Positions 1 through 5,973 of a stretch of 10,285 nt of DNA are shown piece after piece. Source of the stretch: DASRHY01 sp046765875 (GTDB lineage Bacteria; Actinomycetota; Actinomycetes; Propionibacteriales; Kribbellaceae); contig JBKPSJ010000198.1 in the NCBI GenBank assembly GCA_046765875.1, positions 1 through 10,285 on the forward strand, read 5' to 3'. The notes beneath the pieces were generated by a model, which was given only the letters and a program-made list of their open reading frames with translations, did no database searches and was not told the DNA's origin. The position numbers and the translations under genes were made by a program. Numbering within the stretch: the stretch's first letter is position 1; each line of letters opens with the position of its first letter.

Positions 1-239
1 ACGTGAAGCAGGGCCGGTTCCTGGATCGGCAGGTCCTGGAGAGCCCCGGTACGCCGGACTTCGTGATCGAGATGCAGCGCATCACCCAGGCCCGGACGCG
101 CGGCGAGCTGGAGTGGACCCGCGACTTCGCCGAGCGGCTGAGCAAGGGCGAGTACTCGTTCGCCGGTGAGCCGCCGGACTGGCAGCCGCCGAAGGACTAC
201 ACCAGCCACTGGACCACCGAGCCGGGACCGGACGACTGA
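1..239 (+). CDS. 3' end of a gene, possibly a PadR-type transcriptional regulator
   Basis: The reading frame is open from the window edge to a TGA at 237-239, so only about the last 78 residues are visible. A GTG at position 3 is probably an internal valine rather than the start. The fragment is charged and helical; its middle part (ELEWTRDFAERLSKGEYSFA) resembles the long C-terminal dimerisation helix of PadR-family regulators, and the tail is rich in Pro, Trp and Asp. No DNA-binding domain can be seen because it would lie upstream of the window. Context supports a regulator: the next gene, 43 bp away on the same strand, is a drug-type ABC ATPase, the gap holds a palindrome, and PadR genes are often found beside DrrAB-type exporters. 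The family call is a weak inference from composition and context; the presence of a coding 3' end is much surer. Confidence 0.45.
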   Translation, partial: VKQGRFLDRQVLESPGTPDFVIEMQRITQARTRGELEWTRDFAERLSKGEYSFAGEPPDWQPPKDYTSHWTTEPGPDD

Positions 240-245
240 GTTTAT

Positions 246-269
246 TCAACTTTGACTAATCAAGGTTGA
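246..269. promoter_or_regulatory. Imperfect palindrome, candidate operator upstream of the ABC-transporter genes
   Basis: TCAACTTTGA (246-255) and TCAAGGTTGA (260-269) form an inverted repeat matching at 9 of 10 positions around the 4-bp spacer CTAA; the core reads TTGA-N4-TCAA. It lies in a markedly AT-richer 43-bp gap between the upstream regulator-like gene and the ABC ATPase gene. TTGACT at 252-257 could serve as a -35 box, but only a poor -10 (CACACT, 276-281) follows. Dyads of this shape are typical of PadR and MarR operators. There is no U-run after it, which argues against a terminator. Binding by the upstream gene product is inference. Confidence 0.45.
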
Positions 270-282
270 CTGGGTCACACTG

Positions 283-1293
283 GTGACCCTGATGATCGAA
301 GCTCGCGGACTCGTCCGCACCTTCAAGACGAAGCGCGGCCCCGTCAACGCCGTGCAAGGCGTCGATCTGGATGTGGCCGACGGCGAGATCGTCGGCTTCC
401 TCGGCCCGAACGGGGCCGGCAAGACCACGACCATGCGGATGCTGGCGACGCTGATCAAGCCGACCAGCGGCACCGCGACCGTCGCCGGCTGCGACCTGGC
501 CAAGGACCCGGTCGGCGTGCGGCGGCGGATCGGATATGTCCCGCAGAGCGGATCCACCCTGCCCGAGGCGATCGCCGGTGACGAGGTCGTGCACCACGCC
601 CGGCTGTACGGGGTGTCGAAGGCCGATGCCGTCGCGCGCGGGCAGCGGCTGTTCGAGCAGATCGACCTGCCCGGCCTGTGGCGGCGGCAGTGCAAGACAC
701 TGTCCGGCGGCCAGCGCCGGCGGCTCGACATCGTGATGGGCCTGATCCACGAGCCGCGGCTGATCTTCATGGACGAGCCGACCACCGGCCTGGATCCGCA
801 GGCGCGGGCCAACCTGTGGGAGCACATCCGCGACCTACGCAGGCGCGGCGCGACGATCTTCCTGACCACCCACTACCTGGACGAGGCCGACGCGCTGTGC
901 GACCGGATCCTGGTGATCGACCACGGCAGGATCGTCGCCTCCGGTACGCCGGAGTCGCTCAAGCAGCAGGTCTCCGGTGACGCGGTCCGGCTCAGCCTCG
1001 CCGACGCCGGCCAGCGCGGCACCGTGCTCAAGGTCGTCACCGAAACGTTGCCTGGAGCAACCGAGTCCTCGGCGGACGGCGAGGTGGTGTCGTTCCGGGT
1101 GCAGCGCGGCGGCGCGGTGCTGCCCGGGTTGCTGCGCAGCCTGGACAGCCAGGGCGTCGACCTGAACGGCGTCGAGGTGCACCGGCCGACCCTCGACGAC
1201 GTGTTCCTCACCATGACCGGCCGTTCGCTGCGCGACGAGGAGACCGCACCGCGCGAGGACACCGAGGCCGAGGAGAAGGAGACCGTGAAATGA
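283..1293 (+). CDS. DrrA-type ABC transporter ATP-binding protein
   Basis: This is the cytoplasmic ATPase of an ABC exporter of the daunorubicin-resistance (DrrA/NodI) type, which couples ATP hydrolysis to export of a drug or lipid-like substrate. All nucleotide-binding motifs are present in the 336-aa product: Walker A GPNGAGKT (41-48), Q-loop YVPQ (85-88), signature LSGGQ (140-144), Walker B LIFMDEP (160-166) with the D-loop TTGLDP after it, and the switch histidine H197 in TTHYLDEAD. The C-terminal domain ends with PTLDDVFLTMTG (about 302-313), characteristic of the DrrA branch, followed by an acidic tail. The start is either GTG 283 or ATG 292; neither has a clear Shine-Dalgarno site. The gene overlaps the permease gene by 4 bp, so one ATPase and one permease probably assemble as a 2+2 transporter. 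The substrate cannot be read from the sequence. Confidence 0.93.
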   Translation: MTLMIEARGLVRTFKTKRGPVNAVQGVDLDVADGEIVGFLGPNGAGKTTTMRMLATLIKPTSGTATVAGCDLAKDPVGVRRRIGYVPQSGSTLPEAIAGDEVVHHARLYGVSKADAVARGQRLFEQIDLPGLWRRQCKTLSGGQRRRLDIVMGLIHEPRLIFMDEPTTGLDPQARANLWEHIRDLRRRGATIFLTTHYLDEADALCDRILVIDHGRIVASGTPESLKQQVSGDAVRLSLADAGQRGTVLKVVTETLPGATESSADGEVVSFRVQRGGAVLPGLLRSLDSQGVDLNGVEVHRPTLDDVFLTMTGRSLRDEETAPREDTEAEEKETVK

Positions 1294-2057
1294 ACACCGT
1301 GCTGCGCGACACCTGGCTGGTGTTCTCCCGCGCGATGATGCTGTCGCTGCGCAACCCGACCTGGGTCTTCATCATGATGAGCCAGCCGCTGCTCTACCTG
1401 TTCCTGTTCGGCCCGCTGCTCAAGCCGCTGGCCAACGAGATCAACGGCGGCACCGGCGCCGACGCGTACCAGATCTTCATCCCGGGGTTGATCGTCCAGC
1501 TCGGCATGTTCGGCGCGATGTTCGTCGGCTTCGCGCTGATCGCGGAGTATCGCGCGGGCGTGATCGAGGCCGACCGGGTCACGCCGGCGAGCCGGGTCGC
1601 GTTGCTGGCCGGCCGGGTGCTCCGCGACGTGGCCGTGCTGCTCGTCCAGACCGTCATCCTGCTGATCGTGTCGGTGATTCTGGGCCTGCGCGCTCCGATC
1701 GAGGGCGTCGCGCTGGCGCTGGTGATCGTCGCGCTGCTCGGTGCGTCGTTCGCCTCGCTGTCGTACTCGGTCGCGCTGGTGACCAAGAGCGAGGACGCGA
1801 TGGCGCCGCTGCTGAACGGCATCGCGATGCCGTTGCTGCTGCTGTCCGGCATCCTGCTGCCGATGCAGATCGGCCCGCAATGGCTGCAGCGGCTGTCCGA
1901 CATCAGCCCGCTCAAGCACATCGTCGACGGCGTCCGGGCCCTGTTCCGCGGCGACATCAGCAGCAGTACTTCGTGGTGGGGCCTGTTCTGGGTGGTGCTG
2001 CTGACGATCGTCGGTCTGTGGGCAGGTGCGCGCACGTTCCGGAAGGAATCCGCCTGA
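1290..2057 (+). CDS. DrrB-type ABC-2 family transporter permease
   Basis: This is the membrane partner of the preceding ATPase. The 255-aa product has six likely transmembrane segments, at about 25-45, 62-84, 112-133, 139-163, 172-194 and 228-247, the layout of ABC-2 permeases. Between the second and third segments lies the family's coupling region (EYRAGVIEADRVTPASR, about 86-102). The length matches DrrB relatives. The start is secure: ATG 1290 sits in an ATGA overlap with the ATPase stop codon, and AGGAGAAGGAG (1271-1281) gives a strong ribosome site 8 bases upstream, so translation is probably coupled. A long hairpin just past the stop closes the unit. The substrate is unknown. Confidence 0.92.
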   Translation: MNTVLRDTWLVFSRAMMLSLRNPTWVFIMMSQPLLYLFLFGPLLKPLANEINGGTGADAYQIFIPGLIVQLGMFGAMFVGFALIAEYRAGVIEADRVTPASRVALLAGRVLRDVAVLLVQTVILLIVSVILGLRAPIEGVALALVIVALLGASFASLSYSVALVTKSEDAMAPLLNGIAMPLLLLSGILLPMQIGPQWLQRLSDISPLKHIVDGVRALFRGDISSSTSWWGLFWVVLLTIVGLWAGARTFRKESA

Positions 2058-2062
2058 GCGTG

Positions 2063-2095
2063 GGCGTCCGGGGAGCCGCCGGTTCCCCGGACGCC
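2063..2095 (+). terminator. Strong hairpin terminator after the ABC-transporter pair
   Basis: GGCGTCCGGGGA (2063-2074) is perfectly complementary to TCCCCGGACGCC (2084-2095). The inner bases extend the stem by three more pairs (one G-U) to leave a 3-base loop, giving about 15 pairs in all. It begins 5 bp after the permease stop. No long U-tract follows, as is common for actinobacterial hairpin terminators. It separates the transporter pair from the next gene and argues against the longer, upstream starts that are open for that gene. Confidence 0.75.
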
Positions 2096-2118
2096 ACACG
2101 TTGTTCACCCCGGCGACC

Positions 2119-2124
2119 TACCGT
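2119..2124 (+). promoter_or_regulatory. Candidate -10 box for the MptB-like gene
   Basis: TACCGT fits TANNNT and lies exactly six bases before the preferred GTG start at 2131, which would place transcription initiation at the start codon (a leaderless mRNA). There is no good -35 at 16-18 bp; TTGTTC at 2101-2106 is too close, with 12 bp between. The support is positional only. Confidence 0.35.
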
Positions 2125-2130
2125 CGCGGG

Positions 2131-3573
2131 GTGCGGCGTCCGTCTCCTGCCGTCGCCGGGTTGATCGGTGCGGCGCTCGTCGCGGCCGGCAGCCTGGTGA
2201 CGTCCGTCGTACCCGACACGTCCTGGATCCACGAGATCCCGCTGCGCGCCTCGCTGGCCGGCCGGATGGCCGGACTGGCCGTCGTGGTGGCCGGGCTCGG
2301 GCTCATGGTGCGGTCCTGGCTGGCCATCGGCCGGGCCCTGCTCGCCGACCCGATCGGCTGGCGGCACCGGGTGAACCGGATCGCCGTGTTGTGGTCGCTA
2401 CCGCTGTTGCCCGGCCCGCCGCTGTTCAGCCGGGACGCGTGGAGTTACGCCGCGCAGGGCGCGATGGTCGCCCAGGGGTACGATCCGTACGCCACCGGGC
2501 CCGGCGTGCTGTCCGGCCCGGTCGTCAGCGCTGTCGATCCGATGTGGCTGTGGACGCCGGCGCCGTACGGCCCGATCCCGCTGGCGTACGGCGGCCTGGC
2601 CGCGCGGGTCACCACCGACCCGTACCTGCTGATGCTGGCGCACCGAATGTTCGCCGTACTCGGGTTCGTGCTGATCGCGATATCGGTACGCAAGATCGCC
2701 GAGGCGTGCCGGGCGAACCCGACCGTCACCGCCTGGCTGGTGGTGGCGAACCCGCTGATGATCGCGCACGGGATCGGCGCCGCCCACAACGACCTGCTGA
2801 TGATCGGGCTGGCCTGCTACGCGGTGACGCACGCGACGGCCGGCCGCTGGGGCACGGCGGCGGTACTGGCCGGCGCCGCGGCGGCGGTCAAGCTCCCGGG
2901 TGTGCTGGTCGTGATCGCGATCGCCGCGGTGATGAGTCCGCTGGCGTCGCGGGTCCGTACCCGGGTGGCGAGCCTCATCATCGCCGGAACGGTCGCGGTG
3001 ATCTCGGTGGCGACCATCGGCCAGCTGACCGGTGTCGGCTCCGGCTGGACCGGCGCGCTCGGCGTGCCGGGCATGGTCAAGTCGCCGTTCTCGATCGCGA
3101 ACCTGGTCGGGCTGGGCACCTCCGGCATCCTGGAGTGGTTCGGCCTGGACGACGCGGCCGTGCACGCATTCGCGGTATTCCGGCTGGCCGGGATCATCGC
3201 CGCCCTCGGGCTGGTCGCGGTACTGGCCGTCCGCTCGTCGGTCCATCAGGCGGTACGGGGCACCGGGATCGCGCTGCTGGCCGTCGTACTGCTGGGTCCG
3301 ACCGCGCACGACTGGTACTTCCTGTGGTGCCTGCCGTTCCTCGCCGCGGCCCGGCCCAGCCGCCGCGTCACCACTGTGCTGGCCGGGGTCAGCGTGATCC
3401 TGACCATCGCCGCGCCGCTGAACTCGTCGCTGCGCGGAGCGGTGGTACCGATCATCGTCACCACCTCGCTGGTCGTGCTGGTGGCCGGCACCTTGCTGGG
3501 CCGGCTGCGCACTCTTCAGCCGGAGCCCTCCCGGCCGGCCGAAGCCGGTCACCTGACCACCAGCCGGACCTGA
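2131..3573 (+). CDS. mptB: MptB-like polyprenol-phosphomannose-dependent alpha-1,6-mannosyltransferase (GT-C fold)
   Basis: This is an integral membrane glycosyltransferase that would transfer mannose from a polyprenyl-phosphate donor to a growing alpha-1,6-mannan on the outer face of the membrane. From GTG 2131 the product is 480 aa with roughly a dozen hydrophobic segments. The family signature is clear: SRDAWSYAAQG (100-110, with D102 the likely loop Asp of the GT-C active site), GYDPYATGP (116-124), VDPMWLWTPAPYGP (135-148), NPLMIAHGIGAAHND (207-221) and HDWYFLW (393-399). Open frame continues upstream (earliest start 2026, inside the permease gene), but the hairpin at 2063-2095 and a -10-like TACCGT six bases before GTG 2131 favour this start. 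TTG 2101 is an alternative. In mycobacteria and corynebacteria MptB acts in lipomannan synthesis; whether this organism makes lipomannan or another mannan is unknown. The family is fairly sure, the exact acceptor is not. Confidence 0.78.
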   Translation: MRRPSPAVAGLIGAALVAAGSLVTSVVPDTSWIHEIPLRASLAGRMAGLAVVVAGLGLMVRSWLAIGRALLADPIGWRHRVNRIAVLWSLPLLPGPPLFSRDAWSYAAQGAMVAQGYDPYATGPGVLSGPVVSAVDPMWLWTPAPYGPIPLAYGGLAARVTTDPYLLMLAHRMFAVLGFVLIAISVRKIAEACRANPTVTAWLVVANPLMIAHGIGAAHNDLLMIGLACYAVTHATAGRWGTAAVLAGAAAAVKLPGVLVVIAIAAVMSPLASRVRTRVASLIIAGTVAVISVATIGQLTGVGSGWTGALGVPGMVKSPFSIANLVGLGTSGILEWFGLDDAAVHAFAVFRLAGIIAALGLVAVLAVRSSVHQAVRGTGIALLAVVLLGPTAHDWYFLWCLPFLAAARPSRRVTTVLAGVSVILTIAAPLNSSLRGAVVPIIVTTSLVVLVAGTLLGRLRTLQPEPSRPAEAGHLTTSRT

Positions 3574-3582
3574 GCGGTTCTT

Positions 3583-3611
3583 CGGCGTGGGCTCCCGCGT
3601 CACCCGCGCCG
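3583..3611 (+). terminator. Hairpin downstream of the mannosyltransferase gene
   Basis: CGGCGTGGG (3583-3591) pairs with CCCGCGCCG (3603-3611) over 9 bp with one G-U pair and an 11-base loop. It starts 9 bp after the stop codon in the 137-bp gap before the next gene. There is no clear U-tract, so this is a plausible but unproven terminator. The rest of the gap (3612-3697) has no promoter match that I would defend. Confidence 0.45.
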
Positions 3612-3710
3612 TCTAGGGGAATGTTGTCCATTGTGAATCGCGGGGGTTGGACTGACCGGTGCCGACTGACAAGACTCGGCGACGACTGGTAGGCGACGGA
3701 GGGGTTCTCG

Positions 3711-4673
3711 ATGAGGTTCCGGCGGCGGGCGGTCCGGCCACTGGTTGTGGATCCCTGCATGGGAGACGTGACCGCGACCGAGTTGCGCGACGCACTGGGC
3801 CGTCAGGACTGGCCGGCGACGCGGGAGATCCTCGACCGGGCCACGCATCCCGACGACCGCGCCTTCTACCTCGGGGTGTGCGCCAGCGTGCCCGGCATCC
3901 AGGACTGGGTCGAGGACTACGTCATCACCGAGCCCGACTCGACATTGCCGCTGCTGGTACGCGGCTGCCATGCCGTCGGCTGGGCCTGGGAGGCACGCGG
4001 AAGCCTGGACGTCGAGGACACCCGCCCGGAGCAGTTCGCTGTGTTCCACGAGCGGCTGCGGATCGCCGAGCGCTGCCTGAACGACGTGGTGATCCGTGAC
4101 CCGGACGAGGTCGCCGCGTGGGCGTTCCTGATCCGCACCGCGCGCGGGCTGCGGCTGTCGATCGACGACGGCCGGTTCCGGTACGAGCAGGCGGTCCGCC
4201 GGCACCCGACCAACCTCAAGGCGCACTACGAGCTGATGCAGACCCTGTGCGCGAAGTGGGGCGGCAGCGACGACGAGATGCACCGGTTCTCGCGGGCGGC
4301 GGCCGACCGGGCGCCGGCCGGCAACCTGCTGCCGTACCTGGTGGCCGTCGCGCATCTGGAGATCATGACCGACCTCCAGCCTGGTGACCTTGCCGGGTAC
4401 ATCGCGGGCAACAACGTCCGGGCCCAACTGCGAGCCGCCGCGCAGCACTCGATCTGGCACCACGATGCTGATCTGCGACCGGGCTGGCAGGAGCCGGGCA
4501 ACGCGTTCGCGATGGCGTTCGACATCAGCGGCGACCAGGCCTCGGCGGCCCAGGTGTTCGACCTGATCGGCGACGTGGTGACCGCGCAGCCGTGGGTCTA
4601 CCTCGGCGGCGACACGGCAAGGCATTTCACCATCGCCCGGCAACGCGCCACCGGCACGCCCGCCCGTCTCTGA
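3711..4673 (+). CDS. Conserved-looking helical hypothetical protein (TPR-like)
   Basis: I cannot assign a function to this 320-aa product. The start at ATG 3711 is well supported by GGAGGGG (3698-3704) six bases upstream; a second in-frame ATG lies at 3759. After a basic N-terminus (MRFRRRAVRP) the protein is soluble, acidic-to-neutral and almost wholly alpha-helical in appearance, without a signal peptide or membrane segment. Helix pairs recur: DWPATREILDRA (33-44), QFAVFHERLRIAERCLNDVV (108-127), GRFRYEQAVRRHPTNLKAHY (154-173), and QASAAQVFDLIGDVV (276-290). The pattern of 'work unit, then rank of neighbours' is like TPR or DUF4034-type proteins of actinobacteria. Two Trp-rich patches, VGWAWEARGS (89-98) and CAKWGGSDDEMHRF (180-193), look family-specific. 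It stands alone, converging on the next gene. A structural or adaptor role is a guess; the gene itself is well supported. Confidence 0.75.
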   Translation: MRFRRRAVRPLVVDPCMGDVTATELRDALGRQDWPATREILDRATHPDDRAFYLGVCASVPGIQDWVEDYVITEPDSTLPLLVRGCHAVGWAWEARGSLDVEDTRPEQFAVFHERLRIAERCLNDVVIRDPDEVAAWAFLIRTARGLRLSIDDGRFRYEQAVRRHPTNLKAHYELMQTLCAKWGGSDDEMHRFSRAAADRAPAGNLLPYLVAVAHLEIMTDLQPGDLAGYIAGNNVRAQLRAAAQHSIWHHDADLRPGWQEPGNAFAMAFDISGDQASAAQVFDLIGDVVTAQPWVYLGGDTARHFTIARQRATGTPARL

Positions 4674-4708
4674 CCCCGCGTCAAGCGGTTTCGAGGCGGA
4701 ACGCGGGG
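4674..4708. terminator. Hairpin between convergent genes
   Basis: CCCCGCGT (4674-4681) is perfectly complementary to ACGCGGGG (4701-4708) with a 19-base loop. It begins directly after the stop codon of the left gene and uses the last codons of the oppositely oriented oxidoreductase gene, so it could end transcription from either side. There is no U-run, and the loop is long, so confidence is moderate. Confidence 0.45.
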
Positions 4709-5124
4709 AAGCCTGGTGCGGCCTCGCGTAACTCGTCGTCGGTCGCGTTCTTGGTCAGGTTCTCGAAGAACTGCCCGACCTCCCAGCCGAACCGTTTCAG
4801 GTACGCGCGCAGCACCGGGAGCTTGTCCTCGTCGGCCATCTCGACCGCCCGTACCGGCTCCACCCGCCGGCCGAGGACCAGTTCTGCCGTACCGGCGGCG
4901 CGCAGGTTGCGCACCCACTGGGTGTGCCCGCGCGGCGCGACCAGATATCGGTCGCCGTCGACCACCAGCAGGTTGACCAGCGTCATCCGGGGCTCTCCGG
5001 ACTTGCGGCCCCGGACCCGGAGCATCCGGCTGCCGTAGAGGCTGATGCCGTGCCGGGTCAGCCAACCCGCGGCGGCGTGGATCGGATCGCGGCCCTTGGG
5101 TGCGATGTACCGACTGCTGCTCAT
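4681..5124 (-). CDS. Nitroreductase-family deazaflavin (F420)-dependent oxidoreductase, DDN-like
   Basis: This is a small split-barrel protein of the Ddn family, whose members use reduced F420 (or other flavins) to reduce quinones, nitroaromatics and other electrophiles, often at the inner face of the membrane. The 147-aa product has the typical length and the core pattern RGRKSGEPRMTLVNLL (38-53), DGDRYLVAPRGHTQWVRNLRA (57-77), followed by a C-terminal helical part with RFGWEVGQFFENL. The frame is open further upstream, but ATG 5124 (CAT at 5122-5124) is preferred because GGGAGA lies six bases before it, at 5131-5136 on the other strand. It is divergent from a TetR gene and shares an operator-rich gap with it, so repression by that TetR protein is likely. 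The substrate is unknown. F420 rather than FMN as cofactor is inferred from the family and the actinobacterial setting. Confidence 0.85.
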   Translation of the reverse strand: MSSSRYIAPKGRDPIHAAAGWLTRHGISLYGSRMLRVRGRKSGEPRMTLVNLLVVDGDRYLVAPRGHTQWVRNLRAAGTAELVLGRRVEPVRAVEMADEDKLPVLRAYLKRFGWEVGQFFENLTKNATDDELREAAPGFPAFRLETA

Positions 5125-5149
5125 TTCTGTTCTCCCTGATCTGCTTTGT

Positions 5150-5163
5150 GAGCACCGCTCTCG
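5150..5163. promoter_or_regulatory. Operator copy 1 (GAGCACCGCTCTCG)
   Basis: GAGC-ACC-GCTC is a short perfect dyad inside a 14-bp element that matches the copy at 5200-5213 at 12 of 14 positions. It lies at the predicted transcription start of the leftward oxidoreductase gene, where a bound repressor would block initiation. Confidence 0.55.
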
Positions 5164-5169
5164 CGACCT

Positions 5170-5199
5170 ACCATGCCCCCGATTGAACGGCGTTGTCAA
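5170..5199 (-). promoter_or_regulatory. Leftward promoter of the oxidoreductase gene
   Basis: On the minus strand a consensus TTGACA (5199 down to 5194) is followed after 18 bp by CATGGT (5175 down to 5170), which keeps the A at position 2 and the T at position 6 of a -10 box. Initiation would fall near 5163, about 40 bases before the ATG. The two operator copies border this promoter on both sides. Confidence 0.55.
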
Positions 5200-5211
5200 G
5201 AGCAGTGCTCT
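5199..5211. promoter_or_regulatory. Operator copy 2, perfect palindrome AGAGCAGTGCTCT
   Basis: AGAGCA-G-TGCTCT is a perfect 13-bp palindrome that touches the -35 box of the leftward promoter. With two following bases it matches the element at 5150-5163. Palindromes of this size and position, in the gap between a tetR gene and its divergent partner, are the usual TetR-family target. The regulator assignment is inference. Confidence 0.65.
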
Positions 5212-5253
5212 CGATTGCGTGCGGCGATCACAGAGTTGTGGCAGACTGCCGTC

Positions 5254-5973
5254 ATGCCGAAGATCCGCACCGCCCGGGAACGGGCCCGCGAGGAGCTGAC
5301 CCGCGAGATCAAGGACGAGGCGCGTCGCCAGCTCGGCACCCACGGCGCCGACGGGCTGTCGTTGCGCGCGGTGGCGCGTGAGCTCGGCATGGTCTCCTCA
5401 GCGCTGTACCGGTACTTCCCGAGTCGCGACGAGCTGCTGACCGCGTTGATCATCGACGCGTACGACGCCATCGGCGAGCACGTGGAACAGGCCGCGGCGA
5501 AGCGGCGTACCGGCGACTTCATCGGACGCTGGCGGGCGGCCTGCGCGGCGGTACGGGAGTGGGCGCAGGACAACCCGCGGGAGTACGCGCTGATCTACGG
5601 CTCGCCGGTCGTCGGCTATCAGGCGCCGCAGGACACCAACACACCGGCGGCACGGGTTCCGCTGGTGCTGCTCGGGATCGTGCGCGACTGCTCCTCGGCC
5701 GGCAAGCTGGCGCCGCCGGAGGAGCTACTGCCGGCGCCACGCGCGATCCAGCGCCAGGTCACCCTGGTGACCGACGCCATCGGTGACGCCGATCTGGCAG
5801 CGGTCCCGGCTGCCAGTCTCGCGGGGGTGCTGATCGCCTGGACCCAGCTGTACGGGATCGTCAGCTTCGAGCTGTTCGGACATCTCGAGGGCGTGATCGA
5901 CGACAAGACCACGGTCTTCGACCATTCGGTCAACCAGCTCGCCCACCTGATCGGCCTGCGACCCAGGGGCTAG
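5254..5973 (+). CDS. TetR family transcriptional regulator with WHG-type C-terminal domain
   Basis: This is a 239-aa one-component repressor. The N-terminal DNA-binding domain spans about 14-60, with the helix-turn-helix in GLSLRAVARELGMVSSALYRYF (34-55; recognition helix SSALYRYF). The C-terminal ligand-binding part has the pattern NPREYALIYGSPVVGYQAP (107-125), typical of TetR proteins with a WHG (TetR_C_33) domain. ATG 5254 is chosen over the earlier ATG 5173 because the HTH domain then begins at the usual distance and the extra 27 residues are not TetR-like and would cover the operator region. No Shine-Dalgarno site precedes it; CAGACT ends six bases before ATG, which would fit a leaderless mRNA. 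It is divergent from the F420-type oxidoreductase and probably represses it through the two GAGCANNGCTCTCG sites. Its stop overlaps the menD stop by four bases, in opposite orientation. The inducer is unknown. Confidence 0.9.
   Translation: MPKIRTARERAREELTREIKDEARRQLGTHGADGLSLRAVARELGMVSSALYRYFPSRDELLTALIIDAYDAIGEHVEQAAAKRRTGDFIGRWRAACAAVREWAQDNPREYALIYGSPVVGYQAPQDTNTPAARVPLVLLGIVRDCSSAGKLAPPEELLPAPRAIQRQVTLVTDAIGDADLAAVPAASLAGVLIAWTQLYGIVSFELFGHLEGVIDDKTTVFDHSVNQLAHLIGLRPRG

Noticed and set aside
873..2108. 411-codon open frame on the minus strand across the ABC-transporter genes
   Set aside because: Its predicted protein is a low-complexity run of Arg, Gln, Asp and His, typical of an antisense frame opposite a GC-rich gene. 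The opposite strand encodes a clear ATPase and permease.
2398..3603. 401-codon minus-strand frame and a 433-codon plus-strand alternative frame (2391-3692) over the mannosyltransferase gene
   Set aside because: Both have Arg/Gly/Asp-rich composition without any domain pattern and result from the lack of stop codons in GC-rich DNA.
3600..4643. 347-codon minus-strand frame opposite the hypothetical protein gene
   Set aside because: The plus-strand frame has a good ribosome site and a plausible folded composition; the minus frame is rich in Arg, His, Val and Gln with no recognisable motif and no ribosome site.
5173..5253. Earlier ATG start for the TetR gene at 5173
   Set aside because: The added 27 residues do not resemble a TetR N-terminus and would cover the palindromic operator; the HTH domain is complete from ATG 5254.
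5125..5343. Longer N-terminus for the oxidoreductase (start near 5343)
   Set aside because: It would run through the divergent promoter region and into tetR; the internal ATG 5124 has a proper ribosome site and gives the usual family length.
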